DNA of 64,000 nt, from NCBI RefSeq assembly GCF_014633365.1, contig NC_068350.1:2361001-2425000 (forward strand), written 5' to 3'. The DNA comes from Diospyros lotus (Eukaryota > Streptophyta > Magnoliopsida > Ericales > Ebenaceae). The notes under the pieces were generated by a model. The model did no database searches. It was given only the letters and a program-made list of their open reading frames with translations, and was not told the origin of the DNA. Position numbers and translations under genes: made by a program. This document shows positions 23,263-36,143 of the stretch, piece after piece. How positions within the stretch are numbered: the stretch's first letter is position 1; every line of letters starts with the position of its first letter.

Positions 23263-25955
23263 TTAAATTTGTCACAATCACTAATCTATGACAATGCCAG
23301 CTGCGTAATTAGACAATGGGTACACCCAAAGCCGAGAAAGATCATTAATTCCATTCACAAGCATCCCAAACTGTGTTCCCCCCCCCCCCACCCCCCCTTT
23401 TGTCACACAATAATCATTATATATTAGAAAATCAGAAGCCACCTCTATTGCTTAATTCACATCAATCAGAAGCCGAGAAAGATCATTATATATTTGACAT
23501 TTATATAATTTTTTGGATTTAAATATTATTTTTATAAAAAAATAATTTTCATAATATAAAAGGACATTCTCATCAACTAATTATTTTCATAATTTCATTC
23601 CATCAAAATTAAAATATTCTAAATAATTATAATAAAATAGAATGATGATTCAATTCCTAGTGTTACCAAATGTAGTACAACATTTCGATTTCCATCATTT
23701 TCACTTCACAACCATTGTGTGCAACTAAATGTGACCTTAGGGCCCGTTTGGTTGTATGGGATGGGGGTCGATGGAATGACAAATGTAGCAAAAGTATATT
23801 TGGTTACAGCTATGTTATTGGAATTTGAGATGATAGTTTTCACAAACTTGGGTGGCTATTTTTTCATTTATATAGGGTTGTAGATGATTAGACTTGTAGT
23901 GTAGAAATTATTGTCGTGAAAATATTTGATCGATGTTGTATTTTTAGCAATCAAAGAATGTCGTTGAAAAGTTTAAGCTAAAAAGGTAACTTATTTCTTT
24001 CTAATAGTAGTTTTGTTGTGCCCTCAAGATCAGAAAGAGAAATAATAGTCTTGAATATGAATGAGGCACTTTCAAAAGGCTATTTTCGAAAGGAATTGGT
24101 CATTCTTGAAAGAATCCTTTCGGAAATAGTTCATTTTAGGAAGAATGCCAATCCGCACATATCCTCTAGATTCGTTGACACGTGTATTCATGATGATTGT
24201 CAAGATTCAAGCCTTATAAAAGCTAAGTTACTATACTCAGAAATGAATCTTTTTTTTGGGTAATCATCTGTCACCCTAACTTTTTTTTCCGAAGTCTTAG
24301 TTTTCTTTTTGTAACATATTTTTTTTTGGTAACTAATTTAAGTATCGAAGGGTTTTTGCGAGTAGAGATCCCTAATAAGCCTTTTTGTAACATATTGTTC
24401 ATGGTTCTCTCCAAAGAGCTCCCGTCATACCTAAGAAAATTTTAACCCTCTCAGAAGGTAGGCGATCACCCTTCCAAAAGAGCTCACAATTCTTTCCGAA
24501 GGCCATTCACTATCCTTTTCGAAAGAGGTCTCAAACTATTTCCGAAAGCGTGCACCATCATTTTCAAGAGAGGTCCCAAACTCTCTCCGAAAGCCGACAC
24601 CATCCTTTCTGAGAGAGGTTCCAGGCTTTATTCGAAGACCTTCTTCATCCTTTTCGAGAGGTCCCTAACGCAAGACCCATCATTTTCAAAAACCCCTTAT
24701 TCATTTCGGAAATAACTATTCTCTTAGAAGGCCCTACATCTTTCCAGAAATGCTATATTCAAGAAGTCCTATATTCTTTTGGAAAGACTATTCAGAAATA
24801 ACTATTCTCTTAGAAGGCCCTACATCTTTCCAGAAATGCTATATTCAAGAAGTCCTATATTCTTTTGGAAAGACTATTCAGGAACCTCCATATCCTTTCA
24901 GAAAGATTCTCTTCCTTTAGTGACCTATAGCTGATTGACTTCTTTCAATATCAAATTCTTGCATTGCTTTCTTTCTCACTTTACAAAATTTTGATTGTTA
25001 TATTTTTAACAACAAGAAACGTGATGTGAGCATTTTATGTAATTTATTATGTGTACCCAAATTAAGTTCACTCTTCAATTGGGAAAATATATATTTTATC
25101 CTATAAACCCATTATTCAAGAGACAAGACTTGAATATATATCTTATTGGAGCTTTTGGATTAATTGATGAATTTGTCATGTTGTGACATATTATTATTAT
25201 TATTATTATAGAGTAAATCACATAAAAAATCACAGAATTTTAGTACACGAAATTTTATTTCTTTATAATATGATGACTAATATTTAAAATTTTCTCACAG
25301 CCGGAGTTGGTGCGCTAATGCGATTAGCAAAAAAAAATCCACATATTCATTGCAAGAAAACCAGTGAGATGTTACCAAGTGTCAGTACAAACTTCCCTCT
25401 CTCTCTCTCCTTGCATTTGCTTTCTCGCCTCTACAGCTTCTCCTCCCCCTCTGGTCGCCATTTGCCACTGTTGCAGCCACCGCCTCCATCAGCGCCTCCA
25501 TCACCGTTCTCCGCCGTTGAATGGATATATATATATATATATGATTCATCAATCAAATGAAGCACACACAACGGGAATTCATAAACTATTGGCGGAAAGT
25601 GGGGTTAAAAATTAAATCAGAATTCAGAGCCAGAAAATATTGTTTAAAAAAAATTGCATCTTTCACGTCATGTGGTTACGTATCTGTGCAAAAGATTTCG
25701 ATCTTCTTCACTGTTTGTTTTGCAAGGAAAGATAAAGAGAAAATGAAGAACAGCCTTACATATGTAGCTTGTTACTGTTCAGCGGAAGTTTCCAGTGAAA
25801 GACTTCATAACTGGCATGCTCTGAATTAAGGTTTCTAACCGTCAGGGATGACCCAAAAATTTCATTCTATTTTTAGCCATCAAATCCATATATATATATA
25901 TATATCATCGTCTTCTTCCCCATGGCAGGATAGGAAGCTTGTTTTCTGAACTAAT
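23263..25955. other. Intergenic region with a degenerate repeat field
   Basis: Contains a C-rich run at 23378-23397 and a GGGCCCGTTTGGTTG motif near 23741, often seen at ends of plant DNA transposons, with no second end found. From about 24400 to 24930 lies a field of diverged repeats. The ORFs at 25318-25830 are TC-rich or low complexity and not supported as genes. Confidence 0.55.
24709..24880. repeat. Perfect 86-bp tandem duplication
   Basis: Bases 24709-24794 and 24795-24880 are identical by eye. They lie at the end of a wider field (about 24400-24930) of diverged units built around TTTCCGAAAG and GAGAGGTCC motifs, suggesting that the field grows by recent local duplication. Confidence 0.92.
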
Positions 25956-25969
25956 TTGGCGCTCAGAGT

Positions 25970-26180
25970 ATGGAAGGATCATCATCATCATCACCATCAT
26001 CGGCAAGGGACGAAGAGAGGAGACACCGCCGCCGCCGCCAACTACTCCGGCATTCGGCGGCTGCCGAGGGGGAAGTACGCGGCGGAGATACGCGACCCGG
26101 CTAGAAACGGCGCGACGCTGTGGTTGGGTGGCTGCGTCCGAGGCGAACAGCAATGGAGGCGTCGGCAGCGGGTGCAATGA
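25970..26180 (+). pseudogene. Broken AP2/ERF transcription factor fragment
   Basis: Frame starting at 26043 reads [20 protein letters not shown] then RNGATLWLG (to 26129). This is the first half of an AP2/ERF DNA-binding domain (usual form [29 protein letters not shown]). The conserved W of RPWGKY is R here, the following segment TFxTAEEAAxAYD is absent, and the frame ends at 26180. An ATG at 25970 opens a Ser-rich start typical of ERFs but in another frame, so a frameshift separates the two. With half the domain missing it cannot bind GCC boxes normally. The CGG-rich codon use fits a once real gene. Confidence 0.72.
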
Positions 26181-29100
26181 TGGCAAATGGCGACCAGAAG
26201 AAGAGAAGCCGCGAACAAGAACGCAAATCCTGAGAGAGAGGAGAGAAAGTTTGTAATGGCACGTGGTAACTTTTTTTTAGTTTTTATTGTGCCACTTCTC
26301 AGACCCGATAAATCATGATATATTGTGAGATTTTGACATAAAAAAATTGTGATATATCACGATTTGTTTACTTTCTTCTTTTTCTCTTCCTCTCTCGCCG
26401 CCCGCCTGGCCTTTGCATGCAACCTCGCCGCCGCCTTGCCCTCGCCTGCAACCTCACCACCTCCCGCCTTCTTTTTGCACCTCGTCTCTTTGCCTCCTCA
26501 CTGCCTCATCTCTGCGCCTCGCCTCCTCGTCGCTGCAACCTCCAACAACTGGCGAGGGCGATGGCGAGGCGTAGAGACAAGCGAGAGACAGATAGAGGAG
26601 AGGAGAATAGAGGCGAGGCGAGAGAGAGTGTGAGTGTGTTGGGTTAAACAAATCAAGGGTATTTTGATCATTTCATAATTCTGTAAAACTATCTGTACAC
26701 CCCTTTCTATACAGATAGATAGCTTTACCTTTCTTGTATAGTCAGTATTTAAATTTTTTTATTTGTCACATCCTTAACCCTACAAGCTGATTCATCACTG
26801 ATGTAATGATGCGGTACAAACGCAATTCAATACTTTGGTTAAGCGTGCATGATTACGACTGCATGCAATAGATTAATCTTAATTAGCAGAATAATTAAGA
26901 TAGAAGATATACATGTATGTGTGTGAATACCTACTTTGTCCTAACTTACAAATTAAACAATAACTAGTTCTTCTTTAGACTTTTCAGCAAAGATTTGGGG
27001 CTAAACATCATTCATTAGGATAGGGTTATTAATCTTAATTATTAATTCCATTTTCCCCTAACATCACTAGTTAAATAAATTAACTATTAATTATTGGCCT
27101 GATGAACGAAGTCATCATGTAAATAAAATTTTATTAAAATTTGTTAAGAGAGTTTTTAAATTCCCTTTTCTCTTGATCGAGTCACTTATAAGTCATGATA
27201 TCATGTCTTTTTTATTTGAGAATATTATGTATCCCGTTCTTTTTCTTGGTCCAAAAGGTGAAATGGCTCACCCCGAACGCCCCCCACACATTCCTTTTTT
27301 TTTTTTTATTTCTACTAAAAAAATTGTTCGTGCTAAATAAATACTCTTATATTTAATTTTAGAATCTTCATGGAGTAGCATACAAAATTTTACTTGACAA
27401 TAAAGAAGAATAACCTTGTCAAGGAGTCTACTCACTCTTTGTGGGATCAAATTATATAAATAATATAGTTTTTGAAAAATAAACACACTTTTCTCTATAT
27501 TTTGAAGCTCACTTTCTCAACATCAAGTATTAATTTGATCATTAAAGTCTATTCCAAGGACAAAAGCCTTGCTCTTGCATAGACTAATTTAATATTTCAA
27601 GTTCCCAATTTCTAGCAACATTAAAATAAATAATTTTTGACACTTTTTTTCATTTTACCTAAAATTTATATAAAAAATAACTTAATGAATATTTGAGTTT
27701 ATTTTTCATCTAAGTTTAGAGATCGACTTTAATAAGAGTAATACTTTCAATGGTAGACTCGTCGAGAGAACTACTCTAAATGAGGGGAATTAAAGTGTTA
27801 ATGAACTGAATTCTCAAATTTTAAAAAAAAAATTTACGTTAATTTGGTGGAAGTTAATGCTAAATCAAATTTAGTAAAAAAGTCTTAATTTTTTTTTATT
27901 AAAGATGAATTATTATTTGATGAGATTAACTAAGGCTTGGTATTGATTACTACAAGATGGTAGATTGTTCTGGGAGGATTCAATTAAATCAATTAAAAAA
28001 ATTGAGTCTTACACTAATCTTCCATGATTACCTTTAAACATGATTACTTTAGATATTAATCCACTTTACTACTGTCTCCTAAAGTACTCAATTCATAGAG
28101 CCTAACTGTCACGCCACTGGTAATATATTCTTTAGAATGCCAATCGATGATTACTTATTTTATTTGCAAGCTTTTATAATATTAATTAAAATATGGCTTG
28201 AAAATAAAATTAAAATAAATTAAATGCCGTGCATTTTTTATATTCTCTATATTTTCATTTAACCCCAAATAAATAGAATCTTAGTTTAAAAAAAATACTG
28301 ATTTAAAATGCTTGGTTAATATATTAATATTTCTTTTTATTATTTTATATATCAACAATACAATAATAAAATTTTACCCAAATTTATTTTTCACTTGTAG
28401 ATAATTAAAGTTAAATATAATTATTATTAAAGGTAAAATTTGATAACTGTTTCTAATATGTGCAATCATTCAATATGTGTCTTTTAACAATAATAAATTT
28501 TCAATAAAGGTATAATTTGCTACATTGTATGCCTTCTTTATTATATATCCGTCACATTTTCTTGCCAATTTAATTGTATCTTTTGTAATAATTATTATTA
28601 TCACAGTTACATAATAAATAATTTAAGAGTCATATAATAAAATATTTAGAAATATTTATTAATATTTATCTCTGAGTTACATGTAAGGTGACCTAGTAAT
28701 AAAAAAATAAGAGAAAAAAAGAACAAAAGATAAATTGATTGGATCAATTATTCTTTCCTCTTTTTCCTTTGAGTTCGGCCATTGTCTTTTCTCTCATCTC
28801 TCACTGAAGAATCGAGTCTCTCGTTGGTCTTCATCGTCTCGATCGATCTCGACCTTTCTTCTTTATTTCGATTGGTGACCCTCTAGTTGCATTCGACCAA
28901 TATTTTCCCTTCTCCAACCGATGACCCCACGACTAACCCACATTTCCCATTCCTCTTTATTTCGATTGGCGATCTACAAATCGCGATCGACCCAATCTTT
29001 CTTTTTTTCTTTGCTCCAATCGATAAATCATATTTTCTCATTTTTTTTGCTTTAATCGGCAACTCACAATCTATCTATTGGTAAGTGTGTAATCTAGTAA

Positions 29101-29572
29101 CCGTCGGACTTGATGTTTTGTTACTTTATTTTCACGTATTTAATAACAGTTTGTTATACACTTAATATTAATTAGATAATTACCAAATATACATTATAAA
29201 AATTAAATAGTTAATAGGCTGATAAATGTGGGCACTTCATGACAAGACAAGTGTGTGTAATAAATCTCACAGCCACGCTTTCTAAATTATTATATTTCTC
29301 AATCAATCTTCTTCCTTACAATAATCCAAAAGAGATATTAATTATTATCGATGATGTGACTAAAAGGGTATATATTAACTATTTTTACAAGCTAAATCCT
29401 AAGTATTATACAAAAACAATCATAAGATTATAGAAATATTACTGCTAATTATAAAATTATTACTATAAGAATATCATCATTTCCATGAAGAAACAATGAA
29501 GTAATCTTCCACTTTTATGTACAAAAAATTCCCAAAAAAATTAAAACCCATAAAAAAGGAAAAGGCAATTAA
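26181..29572. other. Intergenic AT-rich region
   Basis: 26350-26650 is TC- and GC-rich with overlapping spurious ORFs on both strands. 26700-28700 is AT-rich with nothing recognised. 28740-29100 repeats TTCGATTGG/CAATCGATAA-type phrases and may be part of an old transposon. 29440-29572 is the probable 3' flank of the WD40 gene. Confidence 0.55.
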
Positions 29573-30929
29573 TTAAAGGGAGGGAACCCATATTTGCCAG
29601 ACCTTAATATCACAATCCAGGCTGCCGCTATACACCTTATAGCAAGTCCCATTTCCAGAGCAGGAATTGCTATCACCACTACTACTACAGCTACCATCCA
29701 CAGCTGCCGTCAAACACTTCACCGGCCCTCTGTGCCCTTCGAGCACCGCCAAACAACAGTAACTCCTCTCAACCGTTCTCCTCCAAATCCTAACCGTTTT
29801 ATCCGCCGATCCACTGAACACCACATCCGCCACCACCGCCAGGCACAGAATCGCCTTGCCGTGCCCTCTCAGTGCCCCGGCCACCGCCATGTACTCGCCG
29901 CCGCCGCCGCCGCCGCAGCCTTTTTCCCAAACAATTATGGACCGATCACAGGCGCCGGAATAAAGCACGGACCCATCGGTGCTAAGAGCCAAAGCATTTA
30001 CGGCCGACTTGTGCTTCTCTAATGTTGCCACCAGGCTGTGCTTCTCCTCTCCTTCTTGCTTCTTCCACACCTTTATCTTCTTGTCCGCCGAGCCGGTGTA
30101 GACGAACCCATCGGTCGACAAAGCCAGAGCGTTGATCGCGTCGTCATGCGCGTTCCGGACCTGTCAAATGAGTTACTATATATTATTTTAAATTAAATTT
30201 ATCTAATTTAATTATCTCAATCTTAAATAACATTTAATTCATACGTACCGATTCCAAGCACTTGAAGTCGGCGGTTCGCCAGACCTTGAAGGTCCGATCC
30301 CAGGAAGCGGAGTATAGCAAGTAGCCGTCTCTCGACACCGCCAGCCCCGATACTGTGTCGACGTGGTGCACCCAAGTGCACTTCTTGTGGCGCCGGACCT
30401 CCACATAGTTCTTGGCGAAGAAGAGCCTGGCGACGCGATCTTGGACTGTCGGTAATGTGGCCACGCACTTGAATTGCTGGTTGCCGCCGCTGCCGGCGTC
30501 CAGATCCATCTTCCACACCCGGATTTTGTGGTCCTGGTGAGCCGTGAATAGCTTTCCGCCGAGAACGGCGAGGGCCTTGACGGCGCTATTGGTAGAGGCG
30601 ACTGCAGTGCCGTGGAGGGTGGAAGCCGGGGAAGGGTCACGGGGCCATATCCGGAGCTCGCCCTCGGATGTGCCGCTGAAGAGGTGTTTTCCGGCGAGGG
30701 AGAGGGAGAAGATGTGGGAGGAGTGGGCGCGGAGGGTGGCGGCGCAGTGGTGGCGGGAGGCGGCGGGTTGGTCGTGAGGCGGCGGCGTGAGGGAAGGAAC
30801 GGAGGGGAGGCTGGACTGGGAGTAGAGAGAGGAGGAGGAGGAGGACTCCGAGTGGAGGTGGGAGGACGGAGATTGGTGGGTGGAATCTTCAGCCCTCCGG
30901 CAAGGGAAAGGGCACCGGAGAATTCCCAT
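29573..30929 (-). CDS. WD40-repeat protein, JINGUBANG-like (two exons, 422 aa)
   Basis: Exon 1 is 30929-30249 and exon 2 is 30160-29573. The donor is TCG|GTACGT and the acceptor TTTGACAG|GTCCGG, joined in phase 0. The start chosen is the ATG at 30929 (MGILRCPFPC); the frame is open further up but that would run into a TTTATAAA box near 30977-30984. After a Ser-rich start (residues 15-70) there are seven WD repeats ending at LRIW (92-95), IRVW (136-139), FKVW (214-217), IKVW (256-259), IIVW (302-305), VRIW (350-353) and IKVW (412-415), enough for one seven-bladed propeller. Such proteins are scaffolds; Arabidopsis JINGUBANG (AT2G26490) restrains pollen germination, and this is the family I recall as closest. 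A six-Gly loop (308-315) and a Ser/Gly-rich insertion in the last blade (about 384-398) are unusual. The exact paralogue is uncertain. Confidence 0.92.
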
Positions 30930-30976
30930 TTCTGAAGATGGAAGGGAAGAATAATCTGAAAAGATCACAAGAGACT

Positions 30977-30984
30977 GTTTATAA
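30977..30984 (-). promoter_or_regulatory. Putative TATA box of the WD40 gene
   Basis: TTTATAAA on the minus strand lies about 48 bases upstream of the chosen ATG, implying a very short 5' leader. Confidence 0.5.
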
Positions 30985-30995
30985 AGGAAATCCAT

Positions 30996-33900
30996 ATGAA
31001 ACTGGGGCGTATCTTAGCGGAATGCGGCGCATAATAGAAAAAGTAGTCAACCAATGCGCTACGTCCAAACCCTTCGCTAACTCAGTTGACTCAATGATAA
31101 GACGATTCATCCGCTTGTTACATCTAAAATTAAATATTTTTGGAACGAGTTTATTTATATATATATATATATAAAAAAAAAGTTTAATGCATAATTAATG
31201 ATTAATTATAAATTTATTTAATATATGTTTAAAAATAATAATTATGATATCTTTTTGAAACCAAAATATCTCCCCAACTCAAGTAATAAGATAACACGTG
31301 CATTAGCATCGGTTTTATCTTATGAGAATTTTTAATCTATTAATTATTTTTATTTATAATAATATTTTTATTAAATATTTAATTCGATTCCATCCGTAAC
31401 CTAAAAATAAATAAATAAAAAATGGGGGGTTGGTGGGATGGAACCCAGAAGGTTCCATGAAAGGGTCGGATACAAGTTGTGTGCCATTGAGAAGGGTTAA
31501 AAGTTTTTTTGCTTTTGGAATTTGGATGGTTTGAGAATTCAGGTGAAAAATCTAGACCAGCATTCACCCACTACTATGCTAAATAAATTAATAATTAATT
31601 TTTGTTTAGCCTAATCCCGCATCAACCCATCATTATGTTAGGAGCCAACCTAAATTTAGAACCACTCCGTTATTAAATAAAATACTTATGATATACAAAA
31701 ATATCTTTAAAAAATTATTTTGATATTTTTAAAATGTTAAAAAATATTTTTAGATCAATTTCAGTAATGTATTAAAATTATTTTCAAATTTACAAAGGAT
31801 TTGAGATTTTTTTTTATCTCTAATTTAAGATTTTTAATTTTATGTAGAGATGTTGAACTTTGACTCATTTGAAGGTTAAAACAGAGATGTTGAATTTTTT
31901 ATTTTTTTTATTTTAAGACACATGTTAATATTAATTAGATCGGCTTTGAGTCAAAGTTCAGCATCTCTATTTCAACGAATAGATAATAATTCTATTTAAA
32001 ATAAAAATAAAAAACTACGCGACAAGTCATTTATATGAAAAGACTTGAAAAAACAGCCAAATAAATGCATGCTAGTGGGACCAGTAGTTGTAAACCTAGC
32101 TAGTGGGCACTGTCCCCTCAATCTTAAAAGAGCCCTATCATGAGGGGGGCCCCCCCCAAAAAAAAAAAATCAAAATTTTAAACAAATATATAAATAAATA
32201 GATCGAAATAGTCAAATTTTATGATTTATTTCAAACGACACCAAGAAATTTTAGATTTTTTATGAAATTATGATTAAACTCCAAGTCGATGTCTATAACA
32301 ATAATTACACTAAATAAAGTATTTTAAATTATATAGACTTTATTATTTTCATATTTTTAATTAATTTTGGCCATTCTGACATTTCAGTTAAATTGTTTTA
32401 TTAAAATTAATAGGTGTTGTTATATATAGACTCGCTAATTCAGTTCGGTTACTAAATTGAGGAATGACCGATAAAATTAACCGAATGCTCACCCAACGTT
32501 GTTCCATCGATTTACCGCACAACCAAACAAGCCTGAATCATCACCGGCCGCGGAAGCAGCAGCGCCGTTTGCGCGTAGTAGCGCACATAGTTTTGGGGAG
32601 AAAGACAGGCGAAAACTGGTGGGCCATCGGATTAAGGGTGGTGGCGACTGGCCGCACGCGGTGGAGGAGGGCTGTCTCTGCGCTGGCCATGTTTGTCGTC
32701 GGCCAAGCTTGTCAAATGGGCCCGTCTACCCCAATTTTGGTACTTCGCTTTTGTACCTTCCCTTCCCACAAATTGCTCTCTCCACTGACTCACTCCAATC
32801 ATATATATATATATATATATATATTCTTTTATAAATTCAATCTTAAAATGGCATTATCCTTTCAGGTCCAGTAGTGATTATGAAATTATGTTAGACAAAT
32901 TGGATTGTTATTTTAGGGTTTAGATTTAGGGTTTACATTATTAGTTTTTGAATTTTATATTTTATAATAAATTAGTTGTTATATTTTAATTTTTATTATT
33001 ATTATTATCATTAAATTTTTATTTTTGTTACAATACAATTTATCTTTTAATTTTTCATTAAATTCTATTCATGAAAGCTAGCGTAGTATATGTTAATATA
33101 AACTTCAAGATAGGAGTTTATATTAATTTTAAAATTAAATAATTTTTGAGTTCATATTAATACATATTTGGTTAGTTTTCGTTAATAGAATTTGATAAAA
33201 AAAAGTTATTGGAGTCAAGATTCCAACTCAACATTTTTGAGTGAGATTTTGAGAAGAGTTGCCCTTTAAAGAATTGAGTATAATGAAAATTATAAGTTAT
33301 GTCCTGCGCCTGCGGGGAGGGGAAAGGGGTCGTTTACCTTGGGTCAATAGTTTGAATTAGCTTATTTCTAACTCATGAACTTAGCATATACAAAACTATA
33401 TGATAACACCTAATTTTTTAGATTCAATGGTTCGATCTAGGATTAACATGCATTGGATGTTGTCTATGTCACTAGAGAAATATTCAAAAACGACATTGTT
33501 GCTCTTGTGGCATGGTTACAATTATTATATGATTGAGTATTCAGTCAGTTTAGTTATCAAATTAATTGAATTATTCAAATTGGATAGAATAATTTTTTTT
33601 TAAAAAAAAAATGAACCGAACTAACTGAATAAATGCTCAATTAATCCAAAAAATTGAAAAAAAAAACTTTAAAAAATCAAACCGATCATAAAATAAAAAA
33701 AAATAAAAAATAAAAAATTTATCAAGAATGATGTTGTTTGTGACATTTCGGTCCATTCAGTTATTTCATTTTTTTCAATATGTATACCGAACTAAACTAA
33801 AATAATCAAAACATTCAAACTTAGAAATCGAACTGAACTAAAATATAAATTGAATCAAATCGAAAAATCGAACTGTCAAATGTAGACTAACTCGGTGTGA

Positions 33901-35391
33901 CTATTTCGGTTTAACATATATATTGCTCACCCCTAACAATTACCACTCACTTTGTATAAAAATTCTGTACAAAATTTAAGTTTGGGATATGCTTAGTCAC
34001 AAGTCAGTCACACCATGCCCTGCAGCATCTGTGGGGTGGCATTGTCTTCAATATCTCTTATCCATTGTTGTGGATGGAAGACATCAAAGAGCTGCCGTTC
34101 CATTTTGGCATGCTGTTTGCTTTGAATTTTTCTTCTTCTTTTCTTTTTATTTTGGCTTGGTTGCCTTGCGGCTATTGACAAATGGGTTCTTCCAAGCTCA
34201 CTTTTTCTATTTACCAACCCCACATGATTGATCATATTCCCCAATTGTACCACTTTTCTGATTAATTTCTTCTCTTGTGGGCCCAAATGGTAAGGATCGT
34301 TGGATCAAAAAGCATCACGATTGTCCATCCTAAGACTGGGACCTGGTGATAGCAATAGGTTTGAATCAAGAAGAGACTTCATTTTCAAAAAAAAATTAAA
34401 AAATCAAAGAAGCCCTAAAATTTTCTGCTTTGCCGTTTCACATTAGTAAGCCTTTAAATTTCAAAGTAAAGCTGTGGAAGCTTCGGTTTGAGTATTCTGA
34501 AATGTGTTTTTCATATCAAATCATCGTTAATCTTAGGTTAAACTCATATTATTGTCTTTATATTTTTATTTTATTTGTTTGCATAATCAATTAATTTTTT
34601 TATTATTTTAATTATATCTCCCGACTATACATTTGAAGTCAATTGCACACTTTACTAATATTGAGTTAGAGCACGTTACACACACGCATTAAAATATCTA
34701 AATTATCCTTGATGTGCATACAAACCCTCGTTGTCGACGACCATCTCATAAACTAAATCACGGTATACTTGAAATCACCCAAATTAAAACTTAATGACTT
34801 CAACTATAACAATTAATATAACTCATAAAAAAAATAAAAAAAAACATCTCGACATTGATCAAATTTTTTATTTTTGAGTTTTAAAATAAAAACTTAAAAA
34901 AATTGAGAGTTATCAATTAGACTAACCCACCAAAATTATTAATTTGCATGATTAAGACCGATGGAAAATTACTAATTTTATTTGAAATTTAGGTCAACAA
35001 TCGATTTCACATTAAAACTCAAAATTGAAATCAAACTAACTTTGGCTAATTTCAATTATTGTCAAACCCTAATCATTTTTATATTGAAAAGAAATAAAAA
35101 AAAAAAAATCATCCATCCACTGTGTGACACAAGAAACATGAGGGCTATGAGAGGGATTGGTGAGTGGCTTCATTATCGCTAATTAAGGCTAAGGTGTAAA
35201 TCATTAGGTAGACAAGTCTTAATTAATACCACATGGATGCTTTGGGACATGTCACCATGGATAGCTGTCCTAATTGTCTGTCCAATGTTTCACAATTGTC
35301 TGAAATCAAATCCCAAAGAAAATCTAAAATAAGTCACAAAAATGCTATTTTAATACTTAAAATTTAACATTTTATATTAATATTTTTTTAT
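30996..35391. other. Intergenic region, no gene recognised
   Basis: AT-rich. 32464-32830 is a GC-richer patch with two overlapping ORFs ending in an AT microsatellite, with no family match. 33540-33900 repeats CCGAACTAAAC/CGAACTGAACTAAA phrases like those at 20690-20940, suggesting copies of one old AT-rich repeat. 33989-34290 contains moderately complex sequence without a supportable product. Confidence 0.5.
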
Positions 35392-36143
35392 GCCAAAAGT
35401 ACATTTATACCCTTGAATTTTTGTGTTTTTTTCTTATGAAATCTTTAATTTTTTGTGATTTCAAAAGTGTCATTGAACTTAGACCAACAACACATTTATG
35501 CTCTTGAACTTTTTGTGGTTTTAAATATACATCTGAATTGTATAAAATTATTTATTTAAATATATAATTAATAAGTGATAAGCACGCTCATTGACATGGT
35601 AGATTTTTGGCTTCTCCTCAACCCCTTTCTTTTTCTTTAGTTGCGTCTCATCTCTCTCTAATGTCTCATTTGATTGGGTTACGTAGGCCAGTTGGGTCAG
35701 ACGAATCATTAACGTGCCTAAGTCAATGATCATCCCATTGTTAGGGGGATGAAAGATAAGGCTAATTTGGGAGTAGCATTTTTTGCAAGAGATGTTGATA
35801 GGGGAGACGTCGGAAATAAATAGTGAGCTAAGGAGACACCAAATAAAGATGAGATGCCAAAAAAAAGAGAGAGAAAGAGTTCAGGAGATGTCGAGAAACT
35901 ACCACGTTAGTGCGTGTGTATATCATTTGCTAACAAGACGTTTAAATGAAGGGTTTCGCTCAGTTTAAGAGCACATTTGGAGTCACAAAAAATTTAAAAT
36001 TCCACAAAAAGAAAAATGTAAAATTTTAAATATATAAATATATTTGTAATCTAAGTTTAGAAGTACATTCAGAATAGTGAAAAATTTAAGGTTCACAAAA
36101 ATATAACTCAAAAGCTTAGAGGAATAAGTATACTTTTTTGGCC
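35392..36143. mobile_element. Non-autonomous TIR element, copy 2 (MULE-like)
   Basis: The left end GCCAAAAGTACATTTATACC and the inverted right end GCCAAAAAAGTATACTTATT are related, and inner blocks (TTTGTG, TTTCTTATGAAATC, AAGTGTCATTGAACTTAG) recur inverted on the right. It shares ends, the AAATTATTTATTTAAA block and a TC-rich centre with 22487-23262. Flanking ATATTTTTTTAT on the left and ATATTTTTTTTAT on the right could be the target duplication, but low complexity makes that weak. Confidence 0.6.

Noticed and set aside
25318..25830. Three overlapping plus-strand ORFs
   Set aside because: TC-rich, low-complexity translations without any family signal.
26349..26651. Overlapping ORFs on both strands in GC/TC-rich DNA
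   Set aside because: Composition-driven open frames rich in Ala, Arg and Ser; no domain.
29594..30022. 142-aa plus-strand ORF, with others at 30544-30935
   Set aside because: Antisense shadows of the GC-rich WD40 exons.
32464..32874. 136-aa and 111-aa plus-strand ORFs
   Set aside because: They run into an AT microsatellite (IYIYIYI) and no motif is recognised.
33989..34290. Possible microRNA-like foldback
   Set aside because: GTCTTC/GAAGAC and GGCA/TGCC arms can pair only imperfectly, and neither arm matches a microRNA family I know.
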